Assembly (NCBI GenBank): GCA_030681145.1
Contig: JAUXXK010000226.1
Location: forward strand, 1-9,910
Direction: 5' to 3'
Length of the DNA: 9,910 bases
Source of the DNA: Methanobacteriaceae archaeon
GTDB lineage: Archaea > Methanobacteriota > Methanobacteria > Methanobacteriales > Methanobacteriaceae
Positions within the stretch are counted from its first letter, which is position 1. Every line of letters starts with the position of its first letter. Shown here in pieces: positions 1-6,324 of the stretch. A program made the translations under genes and the position numbers. The notes beneath the pieces are model-generated. The model had not been told where the DNA came from. It worked only from the letters and a program-made list of their open reading frames with translations, and ran no database searches.

Positions 1-430
1 CTCGAACCTTACTACTCTCTTCCAAAGTCTTTTTAGATTCTTTACCAAGAAGTGCTCCTCTTTTTCCATCGTAATTAATATAATCATCTGTTACTTGAGA
101 AACGTGGACTAGTCCGTCCATTGGCCCGATTCTAATGAAGGCGCCGAATTCAGCTATTTCAATTACTTCTCCTTCCGCGATTTCATACATTTCCGGTTTA
201 AAAAATAATGCCGTAAATACAACATCGTGATAGGCTGCTCCATCTCCCATTATAACTTTACCAATACCTAATTCCTCTATTGATTTAACAGTTACCATTA
301 GGCCCATTTTTTTATCAATTTTTCCAACATAGGCTTCATTAATGGTTTCTAATGCTACATCTTCTAGAGGATCTTCGAAATGGGTAGGGGAAATTCTAAC
401 AGTGTCCTCAATTTTGGATATATAATACAA
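1..430 (-). CDS. rpoE: DNA-directed RNA polymerase subunit Rpo7/RpoE' (3' end beyond window)
   Basis: Archaeal counterpart of eukaryotic Rpb7. It pairs with Rpo4 as the stalk of RNA polymerase, binds nascent RNA and helps open promoters. I read 143 residues from a TTG start, beginning MYYISKIEDTVRISP, which aligns from its first residue with Methanocaldococcus RpoE' (MYKI...) as I remember it. No ATG lies near this point, and GAGGG sits about 8 nt upstream, so TTG is the best start. Residues 1-80 form the N-terminal tip domain, including GKVIMGDGAAYHDVVF at 57-72. An S1-type RNA-binding domain follows from about residue 86, with GEVIEIAEFGAFIRIGPMDG and then LVHVSQV. The family is about 185-190 residues long, so roughly the last 45 are off the window edge. 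It lies 77 nt downstream of pyrophosphatase with its own TATA-like element. The family is certain; the exact start is very likely. Confidence 0.95.
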   Translation of the reverse strand, partial: MYYISKIEDTVRISPTHFEDPLEDVALETINEAYVGKIDKKMGLMVTVKSIEELGIGKVIMGDGAAYHDVVFTALFFKPEMYEIAEGEVIEIAEFGAFIRIGPMDGLVHVSQVTDDYINYDGKRGALLGKESKKTLEESSKVR

Positions 431-464
431 ATAAATCCCTCGTTAAATTCTTTTAATTAAAAAA

Positions 465-473
465 TATTTATAA
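465..473 (-). promoter_or_regulatory. Candidate TATA box for rpoE
   Basis: On the minus strand this reads TTATAAATA, centred about 39 nt upstream of the TTG start. With the usual archaeal TATA-to-start distance of about 25-27 bp, transcription would begin near 442 and leave a leader of roughly a dozen bases that just includes the GAGGG ribosome-binding site. The surroundings are very A/T-rich, so chance matches are easy. Confidence 0.4.
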
Positions 474-507
474 TAATAAGAATATTTCTTTTTAAATTCA
501 TATAATA

Positions 508-1032
508 TTATTCTTCTTTATTGTATAAATCTATGGAATGTTTAATAGCTTCAAATGCTTTCTGAGCATTTTCCCATCCTAAAATATCTGTGCTTTTTCC
601 TTCAAGATGTTTGTATTCTTCAAAGAAATGAGCTATTTCCTTTAATAAATGGGCTGGCACATCCCCAATATCCTTAATATCTTCGTATCGAGGATCGTTT
701 AGTGGAACTGCTAATATTTTATCGTCTTTGTCTCCACCATCTATCATTCTCATCATACCAATAGGTCGGGCTTCTATAATACATCCCGTGAATGTTGGTT
801 GTTCCATGAGGACCAAGATATCCATAGGGTCTCCATCATCGTAGATGGTTTGTGGTATTAAACCATAATCTGCAGGATAAACAAATGGTGAGTATAACAC
901 TCTATCAAGAGCAAAAGATTCCAGATCTTTATCGTACTCGTATTTATTCCTAGATCCTTTAGGTATTTCTATTACTGCATATACAACTTCGGGTATTGAT
1001 GGCCCAGGGACAATATCTTTCCAGAGATTCAT
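508..1032 (-). CDS. ppa: Inorganic pyrophosphatase, family I (soluble)
   Basis: Hydrolyses pyrophosphate to two phosphates in the cytoplasm, using divalent metal. This pulls tRNA charging, nucleic-acid synthesis and other PPi-releasing reactions forward. The 174-residue length matches the E. coli enzyme (about 175). The family signature DGDPMDI is at 66-72, giving the metal-binding aspartates D66, D68 and D71. D98, D103 and K105 in the DGGDKDDK stretch match E. coli D97, D102 and K104. Upstream catalytic positions are also present: K30 and Y31, and Y52-P53-x-D55-Y56-G57. The ATG start has an excellent ribosome-binding site, AAGGAGGAA at 1038-1046, five bases upstream. It sits 131 nt after the PIN gene with a TATA-like element between, so it may have its own promoter. 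No residue is missing and nothing is odd. Confidence 0.97.
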   Translation of the reverse strand: MNLWKDIVPGPSIPEVVYAVIEIPKGSRNKYEYDKDLESFALDRVLYSPFVYPADYGLIPQTIYDDGDPMDILVLMEQPTFTGCIIEARPIGMMRMIDGGDKDDKILAVPLNDPRYEDIKDIGDVPAHLLKEIAHFFEEYKHLEGKSTDILGWENAQKAFEAIKHSIDLYNKEE

Positions 1033-1150
1033 TAAGATTCCTCCTTTTTAATTGGAATTGAGAATGATAATTGATATTACATTAATTTTTTAACATATCT
1101 AACTGATAATATATTAGCTAATAAATGTCTTATTAGATCGGGATTACTGA

Positions 1151-1159
1151 TTTATATAA
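1151..1159 (-). promoter_or_regulatory. Candidate TATA box for ppa
   Basis: The minus strand reads TTATATAAA just after the PIN stop codon. It would start transcription near 1128 and give a leader of about 95 nt, which is long. A second, weaker A/T element (TAATATATTA) around 1107-1116 would give a shorter leader. Inference only. Confidence 0.35.
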
Positions 1160-1163
1160 TATT

Positions 1164-1615
1164 TTATTTTAAATGTCCATCCACAGCCAAATATTTTCTT
1201 TGGCGTAAATAACAGACAGTTATACCTTTTTCGCGCGCCTTTTCTCTTAACTCACGATCATTAGTACATAAAATCTTCGAAATCCGAATAAGAGCATCAT
1301 CTACTTTTTCTTTTTTCTTTCTTGGAATGGTTCTAATTTCAAATTGTTCGGATTTGGCAATTTTAAGTGCAATGCCTGCAGCTATTTTACTTTTTCCTTT
1401 AGAACCTTTTTTTAGACCTTCTAATTCTCTAATAACAAAATCAGGTACTATTAATTTGTATGAAGGCAATGTTTTTTCCAGTTCAGATATAATATCCACA
1501 CTGAACTGGAAAGGTATCATAAAAAATTTGCGTCCAGGACTGCCTCCTTAACAGATTCATTTACCGGTGAATCATCATCAAGATACTTGGCACTGGACTT
1601 AATTAATAATACCAT
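1164..1615 (-). CDS. Fcf1/Utp24-like PIN-domain ribonuclease, readable only across a one-base frameshift
   Basis: Probable metal-dependent endoribonuclease of the Fcf1/Utp24 type (COG1412); eukaryotic relatives cut pre-18S rRNA. The ATG at 1613-1615 has GGAGGT nine bases upstream and lies inside the end of aIF2 gamma (17-nt overlap), so translation is probably coupled. The first frame gives 31 residues ending in VKEAVLDANF and stops at TGA (1517-1519). A -1 shift in the six-T tract (1521-1526) joins it to the next frame, which runs to 1164 and gives a 150-residue PIN protein. The joined DANFFMIPFQFSVDI matches DTNFINFSIKAKLDL of human Fcf1 as I remember it. Acidic residues are D28 in the first frame, then the RELE glutamate, the VDD pair and CTND in the second. 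The ATG at 1518-1520 alone would lose strand beta-1 and D28, so it is not a credible start. The gene may be truly frameshifted, decoded by programmed slippage, or misread in sequencing. Confidence 0.8.
1521..1528 (-). other. Frameshift site in the PIN gene: slippery A-AAT-TTT heptamer in a six-T run
   Basis: On the minus strand the first frame reads GCA AAT TTT TTA TGA. The heptamer A AAT TTT fits the X XXY YYZ form of -1 slippery sites. Slipping back one base after TTT yields TTT ATG ATA, exactly the frame that holds the rest of the PIN domain. The stop TGA follows two codons after AAT TTT begins to be read. A missing T in the run would give the same picture. No strong downstream stem-loop or pseudoknot was recognised by eye. 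Confidence 0.7.
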
Positions 1616-2822
1616 ATCCAATTAACCTCCATCTGGCACCAACCCTACGGGATAAAGCCACACGTTGACCGTTTTCGGCGGCTACTGGTAATTTGAGTGT
1701 TACTTTTGCTTGATTTCCTGCGGTAGTGACCACTCCAATGGTGGTGGTTGTTCCCACATTTATCATGAGGGGTTCTTTGGCTTTGATGGGTTCAACTTCT
1801 CTTTCTTCCTTGGTACCGACTACTCTATCAAGTAAATTAACTTCCATGCTTAATTCATGCATGATATCTGGAAGAGTTCCAGGTTTTCCAGCTACAGATC
1901 CAGAAAGTGAATCAGCTTTTGTTAGAGCAGCATCAAGGTTAGTACCTATACCTACCAATCCTCCAGGACTAACTTCATTTACTTCCTCCCCACCTGCAAT
2001 TAAACCAGTAATTTGAGAGTGAAGGCTGATCCATTTTTGCTTTCCATCTTTATTGATTTGTATCCCTGGTTTGATTTCCAGTTCGTCACCGACTTTAAGC
2101 GTCCCCTGTATCAGAGAACCACCGATGACTCCACCGACAATAGTACTTGGATGTGAACCTGGCTTGTTAATATCAAAAGAACGTGCCACATATAATCTTG
2201 CAGATTTATCTGGATGCCTTTCTGGAGTTTTAATCCTAGTTTCAATTAAATCAATGAGTATATCGACATTAGCGCCTTGCTGAGCAGACACTGGAATTAT
2301 AGGTGCGTCTTCTGCACAAGTACCTTTAACAAACTCTTTAATTTCATTGTAGCTTTCTATTGCCCTTTCTTTAGAAATAATATCTATCTTGTTTTGAACT
2401 ACTATAACATCCTTAACACCAATAACATCCAAGGCCATTAAGTGTTCCTTAGTTTGTGGTTGAGGGCAGGGTTCGTTAGCAGCAATAACCAGAATAGCTC
2501 CATCCATTATGGCTGCTCCAGAGAGCATGGTTGCCATTAATGTTTCGTGTCCTGGGGCATCTACAAATGATACTTTCCTAAGCATCTCGGTTTCTTTTCC
2601 ACATTTTTCACAAACCAGTGCAGTGGTATAGCATTGGGGTTCTTCACAGTCTGCACACTTACGGAAAGTAATGTCTGCATATCCTAAACGGATAGAAATA
2701 CCCCTTTTTGTTTCTTCGCTGTGGGTATCGGTCCATATTCCAGACAATGCCTTGGTAAGTGTGGTCTTACCATGGTCTACATGACCCACTAGCCCTATGT
2801 TAATCTCCGATTGTATTTTCAC
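1599..2822 (-). CDS. eif2g: Translation initiation factor aIF2, gamma subunit (GTPase)
   Basis: GTP-binding core of the aIF2 trimer, which carries initiator Met-tRNA to the small ribosomal subunit. The 407 residues agree with the archaeal family. GTPase motifs in order: G1 GHVDHGKT at 13-20, switch 1 EETKRGISIRLGY around 36-48, G3 DAPGH at 88-92, G4 NKID at 144-147, G5 SAQ at 179-181. A four-cysteine zinc knuckle (C56, C59, C71, C74) follows switch 1, a mark of gamma subunits that separates them from EF1A and SelB. Two EF-Tu-like beta-barrel domains fill the rest, ending RVGARWRLIGYGIIN. The start codon is GTG, with AGGTGT at 2828-2833 five bases upstream. Its 3' end overlaps the PIN gene. 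No intein or break. Confidence 0.98.
   Translation of the reverse strand: MKIQSEINIGLVGHVDHGKTTLTKALSGIWTDTHSEETKRGISIRLGYADITFRKCADCEEPQCYTTALVCEKCGKETEMLRKVSFVDAPGHETLMATMLSGAAIMDGAILVIAANEPCPQPQTKEHLMALDVIGVKDVIVVQNKIDIISKERAIESYNEIKEFVKGTCAEDAPIIPVSAQQGANVDILIDLIETRIKTPERHPDKSARLYVARSFDINKPGSHPSTIVGGVIGGSLIQGTLKVGDELEIKPGIQINKDGKQKWISLHSQITGLIAGGEEVNEVSPGGLVGIGTNLDAALTKADSLSGSVAGKPGTLPDIMHELSMEVNLLDRVVGTKEEREVEPIKAKEPLMINVGTTTTIGVVTTAGNQAKVTLKLPVAAENGQRVALSRRVGARWRLIGYGIIN
1625..1630 (-). promoter_or_regulatory. Ribosome-binding site that fixes the PIN gene start
   Basis: GGAGGT lies inside the last codons of aIF2 gamma (Trp-Arg-Leu), nine bases before the ATG at 1613-1615. It argues that translation begins there and not at the internal ATG at 1520, whose nearest GGAGG is about 20 nt away. 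Confidence 0.75.
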
Positions 2823-2827
2823 AGATT

Positions 2828-2833
2828 ACACCT
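2828..2833 (-). promoter_or_regulatory. Ribosome-binding site for the GTG start of aIF2 gamma
   Basis: AGGTGT stands five bases before the GTG and supports this non-ATG start. The P-loop begins only 12 residues in, so a start further downstream would damage the GTPase fold. Confidence 0.65.
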
Positions 2834-2860
2834 ATAATTTTAGTTTAAGTTTTAAAATGT

Positions 2861-2870
2861 ATTTTATATT
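2861..2870 (-). promoter_or_regulatory. Candidate TATA box for aIF2 gamma
   Basis: The minus strand reads AATATAAAAT, placing the transcript start near 2838-2840 and giving a leader of about 16 nt that contains the AGGTG ribosome-binding site. The spacing is good, but the 184-nt spacer is almost all A and T. Confidence 0.4.
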
Positions 2871-2921
2871 ATATTAATAATATTTATTTAAAATATTACT
2901 TTAGGAGGTTATGCTTTTTCC

Positions 2922-2946
2922 GTTTATAATATTTGTTTATAATATT
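2922..2946. repeat. Tandem 12-bp direct repeat upstream of aIF2 gamma
   Basis: GTTTATAATATT occurs at 2922-2933 and again at 2935-2946, one base apart, a period of 13 bp. On the minus strand each copy reads AATATTATAAAC and contains a TATA-like core. They lie about 100 nt upstream of the GTG start. They could be spare TATA elements, a binding site, or local slippage in A/T-rich DNA. Confidence 0.6.
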
Positions 2947-2969
2947 ATTTTAGAAGTTTATCTATTTTT

Positions 2970-2997
2970 CATAGGATAAGTTATTTTTTTATCCATG
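2970..2997. repeat. Imperfect inverted repeat just after eS6
   Basis: Arms CAT-A-GGATAA (2970-2979) and TTATCCATG (2989-2997) surround a short T-rich loop; one A is unpaired. It begins ten bases after the eS6 stop on the minus strand, so it could form a 3' hairpin on the eS6 mRNA. On that strand the loop is A-rich and no U-tract follows, so it is not a clear terminator. Confidence 0.4.
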
Positions 2998-3006
2998 AAA
3001 TAATAT

Positions 3007-3387
3007 TTATTCTTCTTCAGATCCTGCGATTTCGTCCAAAGATTTTGCACCGGCTTTGGTTACAATGGTGCTTATTTGAACGATATCTTCTGATATAGTG
3101 TTTCCTCGGAAGGTTTTCCTTCTTCGTTCACCATTACGGGTAGGATGGTATCCAATTCCACCAGAAACTAAGCTTCTGACTCTTCTAGGACCACTTAAAT
3201 CTTTTTTCATTGGGAAACCATTCTTATCGCTTCCACCAGTGATTTTTAAGGTGTAACCTTCTAGTCCTACGATATCTCCGTCAAATTCTTCTCCTAATGC
3301 AAGTCCCACTAATTTTTTGGTTTTAGAAGCTTCAACTTCCATTTGGACACTCTTTTCTTTTTCTGAAACGACCACTTTAAATGCCAA
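3007..3387 (-). CDS. rps6e: Small-subunit ribosomal protein eS6
   Basis: Structural protein of the archaeal and eukaryotic small subunit. The 126-residue length fits archaeal eS6, which lacks the long phosphorylated C-terminal helix of eukaryotes. Family marks visible: MAFKVVVSEKEKSVQMEVE at the N-terminus, LVGLALGEEFDG, the conserved glycine-rich ITGGSDKNGFPMKKDLSGPRR around 49-69, and the basic GGIGYHPTRNGERRRKT segment around 76-92. The tail is acidic (GSEEE). The start is TTG, chosen because a textbook GGAGG (AAGGAGGAGAT, within 3391-3402) precedes it by seven bases and because the family N-terminus begins exactly there. It lies 66 nt after aIF5B with a TATA-like element between, so it is probably its own transcription unit. 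It is separated from aIF2 gamma by 184 nt. Confidence 0.97.
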   Translation of the reverse strand: MAFKVVVSEKEKSVQMEVEASKTKKLVGLALGEEFDGDIVGLEGYTLKITGGSDKNGFPMKKDLSGPRRVRSLVSGGIGYHPTRNGERRRKTFRGNTISEDIVQISTIVTKAGAKSLDEIAGSEEE

Positions 3388-3390
3388 ATT

Positions 3391-3402
3391 ATCTCCTCCT
3401 TC
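3391..3402 (-). promoter_or_regulatory. Strong ribosome-binding site for the TTG start of eS6
   Basis: The minus strand reads GAAGGAGGAGAT, with GGAGG seven bases before TTG. It is the longest anti-16S match in the window and supports the rare start codon. Confidence 0.8.
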
Positions 3403-3431
3403 TTATTTTCCGTACTTTCCTTTTATAAGGT

Positions 3432-3443
3432 TAAATATATTTA
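3432..3443 (-). promoter_or_regulatory. Candidate TATA box for eS6
   Basis: The minus strand reads about TAAATATATTTA, ten bases after the aIF5B stop. It predicts transcription from near 3411 and a leader of about 24 nt containing the GGAGG site. A nearby TTATAAAAGG (about 3419-3428) is closer to the start than a TATA box should be. Confidence 0.4.
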
Positions 3444-3453
3444 TTATTTTCTA

Positions 3454-5241
3454 CTAGAAAGCCGGTGGGTTTCCCCAATCCGGTTCCTCTTTTCTTTTTA
3501 TATCCAAAGTTTGGTGAAGTGTCTCGAATTCATCTTCACTTAACTTATCTTTTAGTTCTGTTTCTAGCAGTCGGAAATGTTTTTCAGGAATATCTACGTA
3601 TAATTCATCCCCTTCTTCAAAGTCTTTCCCATGAATGGCGTTCTTAATGGCCATGGCCACTTTTTGACCGCGGGGAACAGACTGTAAATTGTCTCCTTTA
3701 TCCTGCATGCTTTCAACAGTCCCAACACGACCACCATCTTCTCTTATAAGAGTAGCGCCCTGTTTTACAGTTCCACTTAAAACTTCAATTCCTGCAATAG
3801 CTGGTTTGCTTTGTCTAAATACTAATTTGGGGATAATCCGTATTTTTGCAGGTTTTATGATGGCATCTAACCATTCTTTTTTCCTTTTCTCTTCAATTGA
3901 TTTAACCCAGGCTTGATGATCTTCTGTAATCTGGTATATGACGTTTCCATCAAATAATTTGATATCAGACTTTTTTAATTGTTCAGCAGCTGACGGAAGA
4001 ATTTTCACATTGAATGCTATAATTACTCCGTGTAGTGGTTCTTCCTTCTGTACAATATCTGCATCCACCACATCACGTCTAGAGACATCACCAATGTCTG
4101 CTACTCTTATAGGAATCTCAGCATCCTGAAGTAAATTGACCAGTGCTTCTAAAGATCCCAGAGTATCTGCCTTAACAAGAATTCCGGTTTCTTCAGTGTC
4201 AATTTTAATATCATCAATTTCCTTCAACATCTCATTGCGCACGGTATCCAGATCGTCTCTAGCAACTCTGAGGGGAGATCCGGCCACCACATTTTCAATG
4301 TTGGGGGCTACAATTTTTATACCTGCTGCGGCCACCACTTCATCAACCTTCCTAAACTTTTTCTTAGCTTCCCTAATTTCTTCTAGGGGCAGAGGTTTTA
4401 AAAGGGATCTGATTTTGGTGGAAATAACATCATCAGATGTCATTAGTGCAATATTATTATCTTTTTTAATAATTCCATCGTATATAACAGCATCAATAGT
4501 TAATCCAAGCCCAATTTCTTCTTTTACTTCCAATATAGTTCCTTTGGCTGGTGCATCAGCTTCAATTTGTAATTGTTCCTGCAAGTATTCCTGAGCTAGC
4601 CCCATAAGCATGGTTAACAATTCAGGTATACCTTCACCTGTTTTAGCACTGATAGGAACAATACTAACTTGTGAAGCAAAATTAGTAACTCTGTCAAACC
4701 TTTCTGATTCAAATCCTTCATTGTGAAGAATTCCTACCAATTCATAAAGGCTTTTTTCCAATTTTTGCTGAATATTAGGATCCTGTTTTGAAAAAGTATC
4801 TATAAAAGAAGCACTCTTATTTACTTGCCAGCCATAAACTCTGTCGATTTTATTGGCGGCAACAATAAAAGGGGTTTTATACATTTTCAGGATGTTCAAT
4901 GCCTCATAAGTTTGAGGTTTGAATCCTTCATTCATATCTACAATGAGAATTGCCAGATCTGCCAAGGCCCCTCCTCTTTTTCTGAGAGTTGTAAATGCCT
5001 CGTGGCCTGGTGTATCAATAAAGAATAGTCCTGGTATTGTGTCTTTAATAGTGAGCTTATTTAAAAAATTTCCACAGATGTTTTCAATGATTTCCATTGG
5101 TATTTCTGTTGCTCCGATATGCTGGGTTATTCCCCCAGCTTCTTTAGTGGCAATAGCACTGCCTCTGATAAAATCCAATAATGTGGTTTTACCATGATCT
5201 ACATGACCCAGTACTGACACAATAGGTGACCTAATATTCAT
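3454..5241 (-). CDS. infB: Translation initiation factor aIF5B (IF2-like GTPase)
   Basis: GTPase that promotes subunit joining at the end of initiation and checks initiator tRNA; the archaeal relative of bacterial IF2 and eukaryotic eIF5B. The 595-residue length is normal for the short archaeal form, which lacks the charged N-terminal extension. Motifs: G1 GHVDHGKT at 12-19, G2 GGITQHIG at 36-43, G3 DTPGH at 76-80, G4 NKID at 130-133, then VPISAKTGEG near 195-204. A beta-barrel domain follows at about 225-325, then the IF2 domain 3 with KADTLGSLEALVNLL around 353-367, and a second barrel (AIAGIEVLSGTVKQG). No intein interrupts the P-loop region or later motifs, unlike the Methanocaldococcus gene as I recall. 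AGGAAG lies five bases before ATG. It follows ndk by 154 nt and has its own TATA box. Confidence 0.98.
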   Translation of the reverse strand: MNIRSPIVSVLGHVDHGKTTLLDFIRGSAIATKEAGGITQHIGATEIPMEIIENICGNFLNKLTIKDTIPGLFFIDTPGHEAFTTLRKRGGALADLAILIVDMNEGFKPQTYEALNILKMYKTPFIVAANKIDRVYGWQVNKSASFIDTFSKQDPNIQQKLEKSLYELVGILHNEGFESERFDRVTNFASQVSIVPISAKTGEGIPELLTMLMGLAQEYLQEQLQIEADAPAKGTILEVKEEIGLGLTIDAVIYDGIIKKDNNIALMTSDDVISTKIRSLLKPLPLEEIREAKKKFRKVDEVVAAAGIKIVAPNIENVVAGSPLRVARDDLDTVRNEMLKEIDDIKIDTEETGILVKADTLGSLEALVNLLQDAEIPIRVADIGDVSRRDVVDADIVQKEEPLHGVIIAFNVKILPSAAEQLKKSDIKLFDGNVIYQITEDHQAWVKSIEEKRKKEWLDAIIKPAKIRIIPKLVFRQSKPAIAGIEVLSGTVKQGATLIREDGGRVGTVESMQDKGDNLQSVPRGQKVAMAIKNAIHGKDFEEGDELYVDIPEKHFRLLETELKDKLSEDEFETLHQTLDIKRKEEPDWGNPPAF

Positions 5242-5284
5242 AGTTATCTTCCTATTAATTTCATTGTATTTTGGAATTTAAGAC

Positions 5285-5293
5285 TTTTATAAC
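5285..5293 (-). promoter_or_regulatory. Candidate TATA box for infB
   Basis: The minus strand reads about GTTATAAAAG, centred near 5289 and preceded by AAAA as a BRE-like stretch. It predicts a transcript start near 5263 and a 22-nt leader that includes AGGAAG. It follows a T6 run (5305-5310), which fits a boundary between two transcription units. Confidence 0.5.
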
Positions 5294-5304
5294 TTTTAAT
5301 CATT

Positions 5305-5390
5305 AAAAAAGAATGAATAATAGTTATTTTAAATATGCACTTAAAATTTCTATTGAAATATTAATTAAAATATAACAAAGAAGAGAAAAA
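5305..5390 (-). terminator. U-tract terminator region after ndk
   Basis: After the ndk stop, the minus strand has a pyrimidine-rich run with T5 at 5386-5390 followed by CTCTTCTTTG, and later CTTTTTT at 5305-5310. Archaeal polymerase stops at U-tracts without needing a hairpin. No strong stem is seen here. Confidence 0.45.
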
Positions 5391-5395
5391 TGGGG

Positions 5396-5851
5396 TTATA
5401 ATTCGTAGATTAAACCAGTATCAGGCATATCATATTCTATTATTTCAGCCTCATCAAAAAACAGAGCGATTTCTCTTTCTGCTGATTTTGGAGAATCTGA
5501 AGCGTGAATAATGTTTCTGCCGGTATCAATAGCAAAATCTCCTCTAATAGTACCTAGATCAGCTTCTTTAGGATTGGTGGCTCCAACCATTTTCCTGATA
5601 AGACTGATGCAGTCGTCACCCTGTATAACCATGGCCAGTACTGCTGAGGAGGTAATGTATTCTACCAAACCATTGAAAAAAGGTTTTTCATTGTGCTCAC
5701 CGTAGTGTTCTTTGGCCAAATCTTCGCTGATGTGCATTAATTTGGCAGCAACAATTTGAAGTCCTTTTTCTTCAAATTTACTTAATACTTTTCCCATTAA
5801 CCGTCTTTGGACAGCATCGGGTTTCATCATAACGAAACTTTTTTCCATCAT
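5396..5851 (-). CDS. ndk: Nucleoside diphosphate kinase
   Basis: Moves the gamma phosphate of ATP to other nucleoside diphosphates through a phospho-histidine, supplying GTP for the translation factors encoded nearby. At 151 residues it is the standard length. The catalytic histidine is H116 in NIIHASDSP (113-121). Other active-site residues are present: K10 in MMKPDAV, Y50, R86, T92 in ATNPKEA, R103 in GTIRGDFA and N113. Two adjacent ATG codons (5849-5851 and 5846-5848) could each start the protein. The first overlaps the eL24 stop as ATGA, so coupling with eL24 is likely; no strong ribosome-binding site is seen, only GGG eight bases upstream. It is the last gene of the L7Ae-eS28-eL24-ndk operon. 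Confidence 0.98.
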   Translation of the reverse strand: MMEKSFVMMKPDAVQRRLMGKVLSKFEEKGLQIVAAKLMHISEDLAKEHYGEHNEKPFFNGLVEYITSSAVLAMVIQGDDCISLIRKMVGATNPKEADLGTIRGDFAIDTGRNIIHASDSPKSAEREIALFFDEAEIIEYDMPDTGLIYEL

Positions 5852-6009
5852 TCTTTAACCCATTTAACTTTTCTTGGAACTCGTTTAAGTTTGATCATAT
5901 TTTTTTCGCATTTAGTGCCGCAAAAGAAGTAAACATTACCATCTTTTTTAACATACATGCTGCCAGTTCCTTCTTCTATATCTTTTTTACAGAATGAACA
6001 TACTCTCAT
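5848..6009 (-). CDS. rpl24e: Large-subunit ribosomal protein eL24
   Basis: A small zinc-binding protein of the large ribosomal subunit. The ORF reads 53 residues, beginning MRVCSFCKKDIEEGTGSMYV and ending RKVKWVKE. A zinc-ribbon pattern is clear: C4 and C7 (CxxC), then C30 and C34 (CxxxC) in FFCGTKCEKN. The basic C-terminal stretch LKRVPRKVKW is typical of the family and suits rRNA contact. The length agrees with archaeal eL24 (about 53-65). AAAGGTG stands about seven bases before the ATG. Its TGA overlaps the ndk ATG by four bases, and it begins 24 nt after eS28, so the two neighbours share its transcript. Confidence 0.96.
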   Translation of the reverse strand: MRVCSFCKKDIEEGTGSMYVKKDGNVYFFCGTKCEKNMIKLKRVPRKVKWVKE

Positions 6010-6033
6010 GTCCAACACCTTTCCTTTTAATGA

Positions 6034-6240
<207 letters not shown>

Positions 6241-6262
6241 ATAATCACCTTTAGATTAAATT

Positions 6263-6281
6263 GAAAAGCTAATTGCTTTTC
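6263..6281 (-). repeat. Perfect 7-bp hairpin upstream of eS28
   Basis: On the minus strand GAAAAGC and GCTTTTC are separated by AATTA. The RNA hairpin ends about ten bases before the eS28 ribosome-binding site. No U-tract follows beyond the TTTT in the 3' arm, so a processing, stability or translation role is as likely as attenuation. Confidence 0.6.
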
Positions 6282-6300
6282 GGTAAAAATAGTTGGGAAT

Positions 6301-6324
6301 ATAATATTATCTAAATAATATTAT
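6301..6324 (-). repeat. Perfect 10-bp A/T hairpin over the L7Ae stop codon
   Basis: ATAATATTAT occurs at 6301-6310 and 6315-6324 around CTAA. The unit is its own reverse complement, so it is both a direct and an inverted repeat and can form a 10-bp stem with a 4-nt loop. The L7Ae TAA (6321-6323) lies in the 5' arm of the RNA. All pairs are A-U, so stability is modest. Confidence 0.6.

Noticed and set aside
1164..1520. PIN protein starting at the internal ATG (118 residues)
   Set aside because: It would lose strand beta-1 and the first catalytic-type Asp, and has no ribosome-binding site at proper distance. The missing part is found just upstream in the other frame behind a good GGAGGT.
2911..2979. 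Plus-strand 22-residue hydrophobic ORF after AGGAGG
   Set aside because: The AGGAGG is only two bases from the ATG, too close to work, and the ORF lies in an A/T-rich spacer.
2958..2996. Minus-strand 12-residue ORF (MDKKITYPMKNR) after eS6
   Set aside because: Too short, no ribosome-binding site, and it coincides with the inverted repeat.
4136..4594. Plus-strand ORF of 152 codons inside aIF5B
   Set aside because: Antisense to a gene of certain identity, low-complexity serine-rich product, no ribosome-binding site or homology recognised. The other plus-strand ORFs opposite aIF2 gamma, aIF5B, ndk, thrC and the SpoIIM gene are rejected for the same reason.
3454..5241. Intein in aIF5B, as in some methanogens
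   Set aside because: All GTPase motifs are continuous and the length is that of an intein-free protein.
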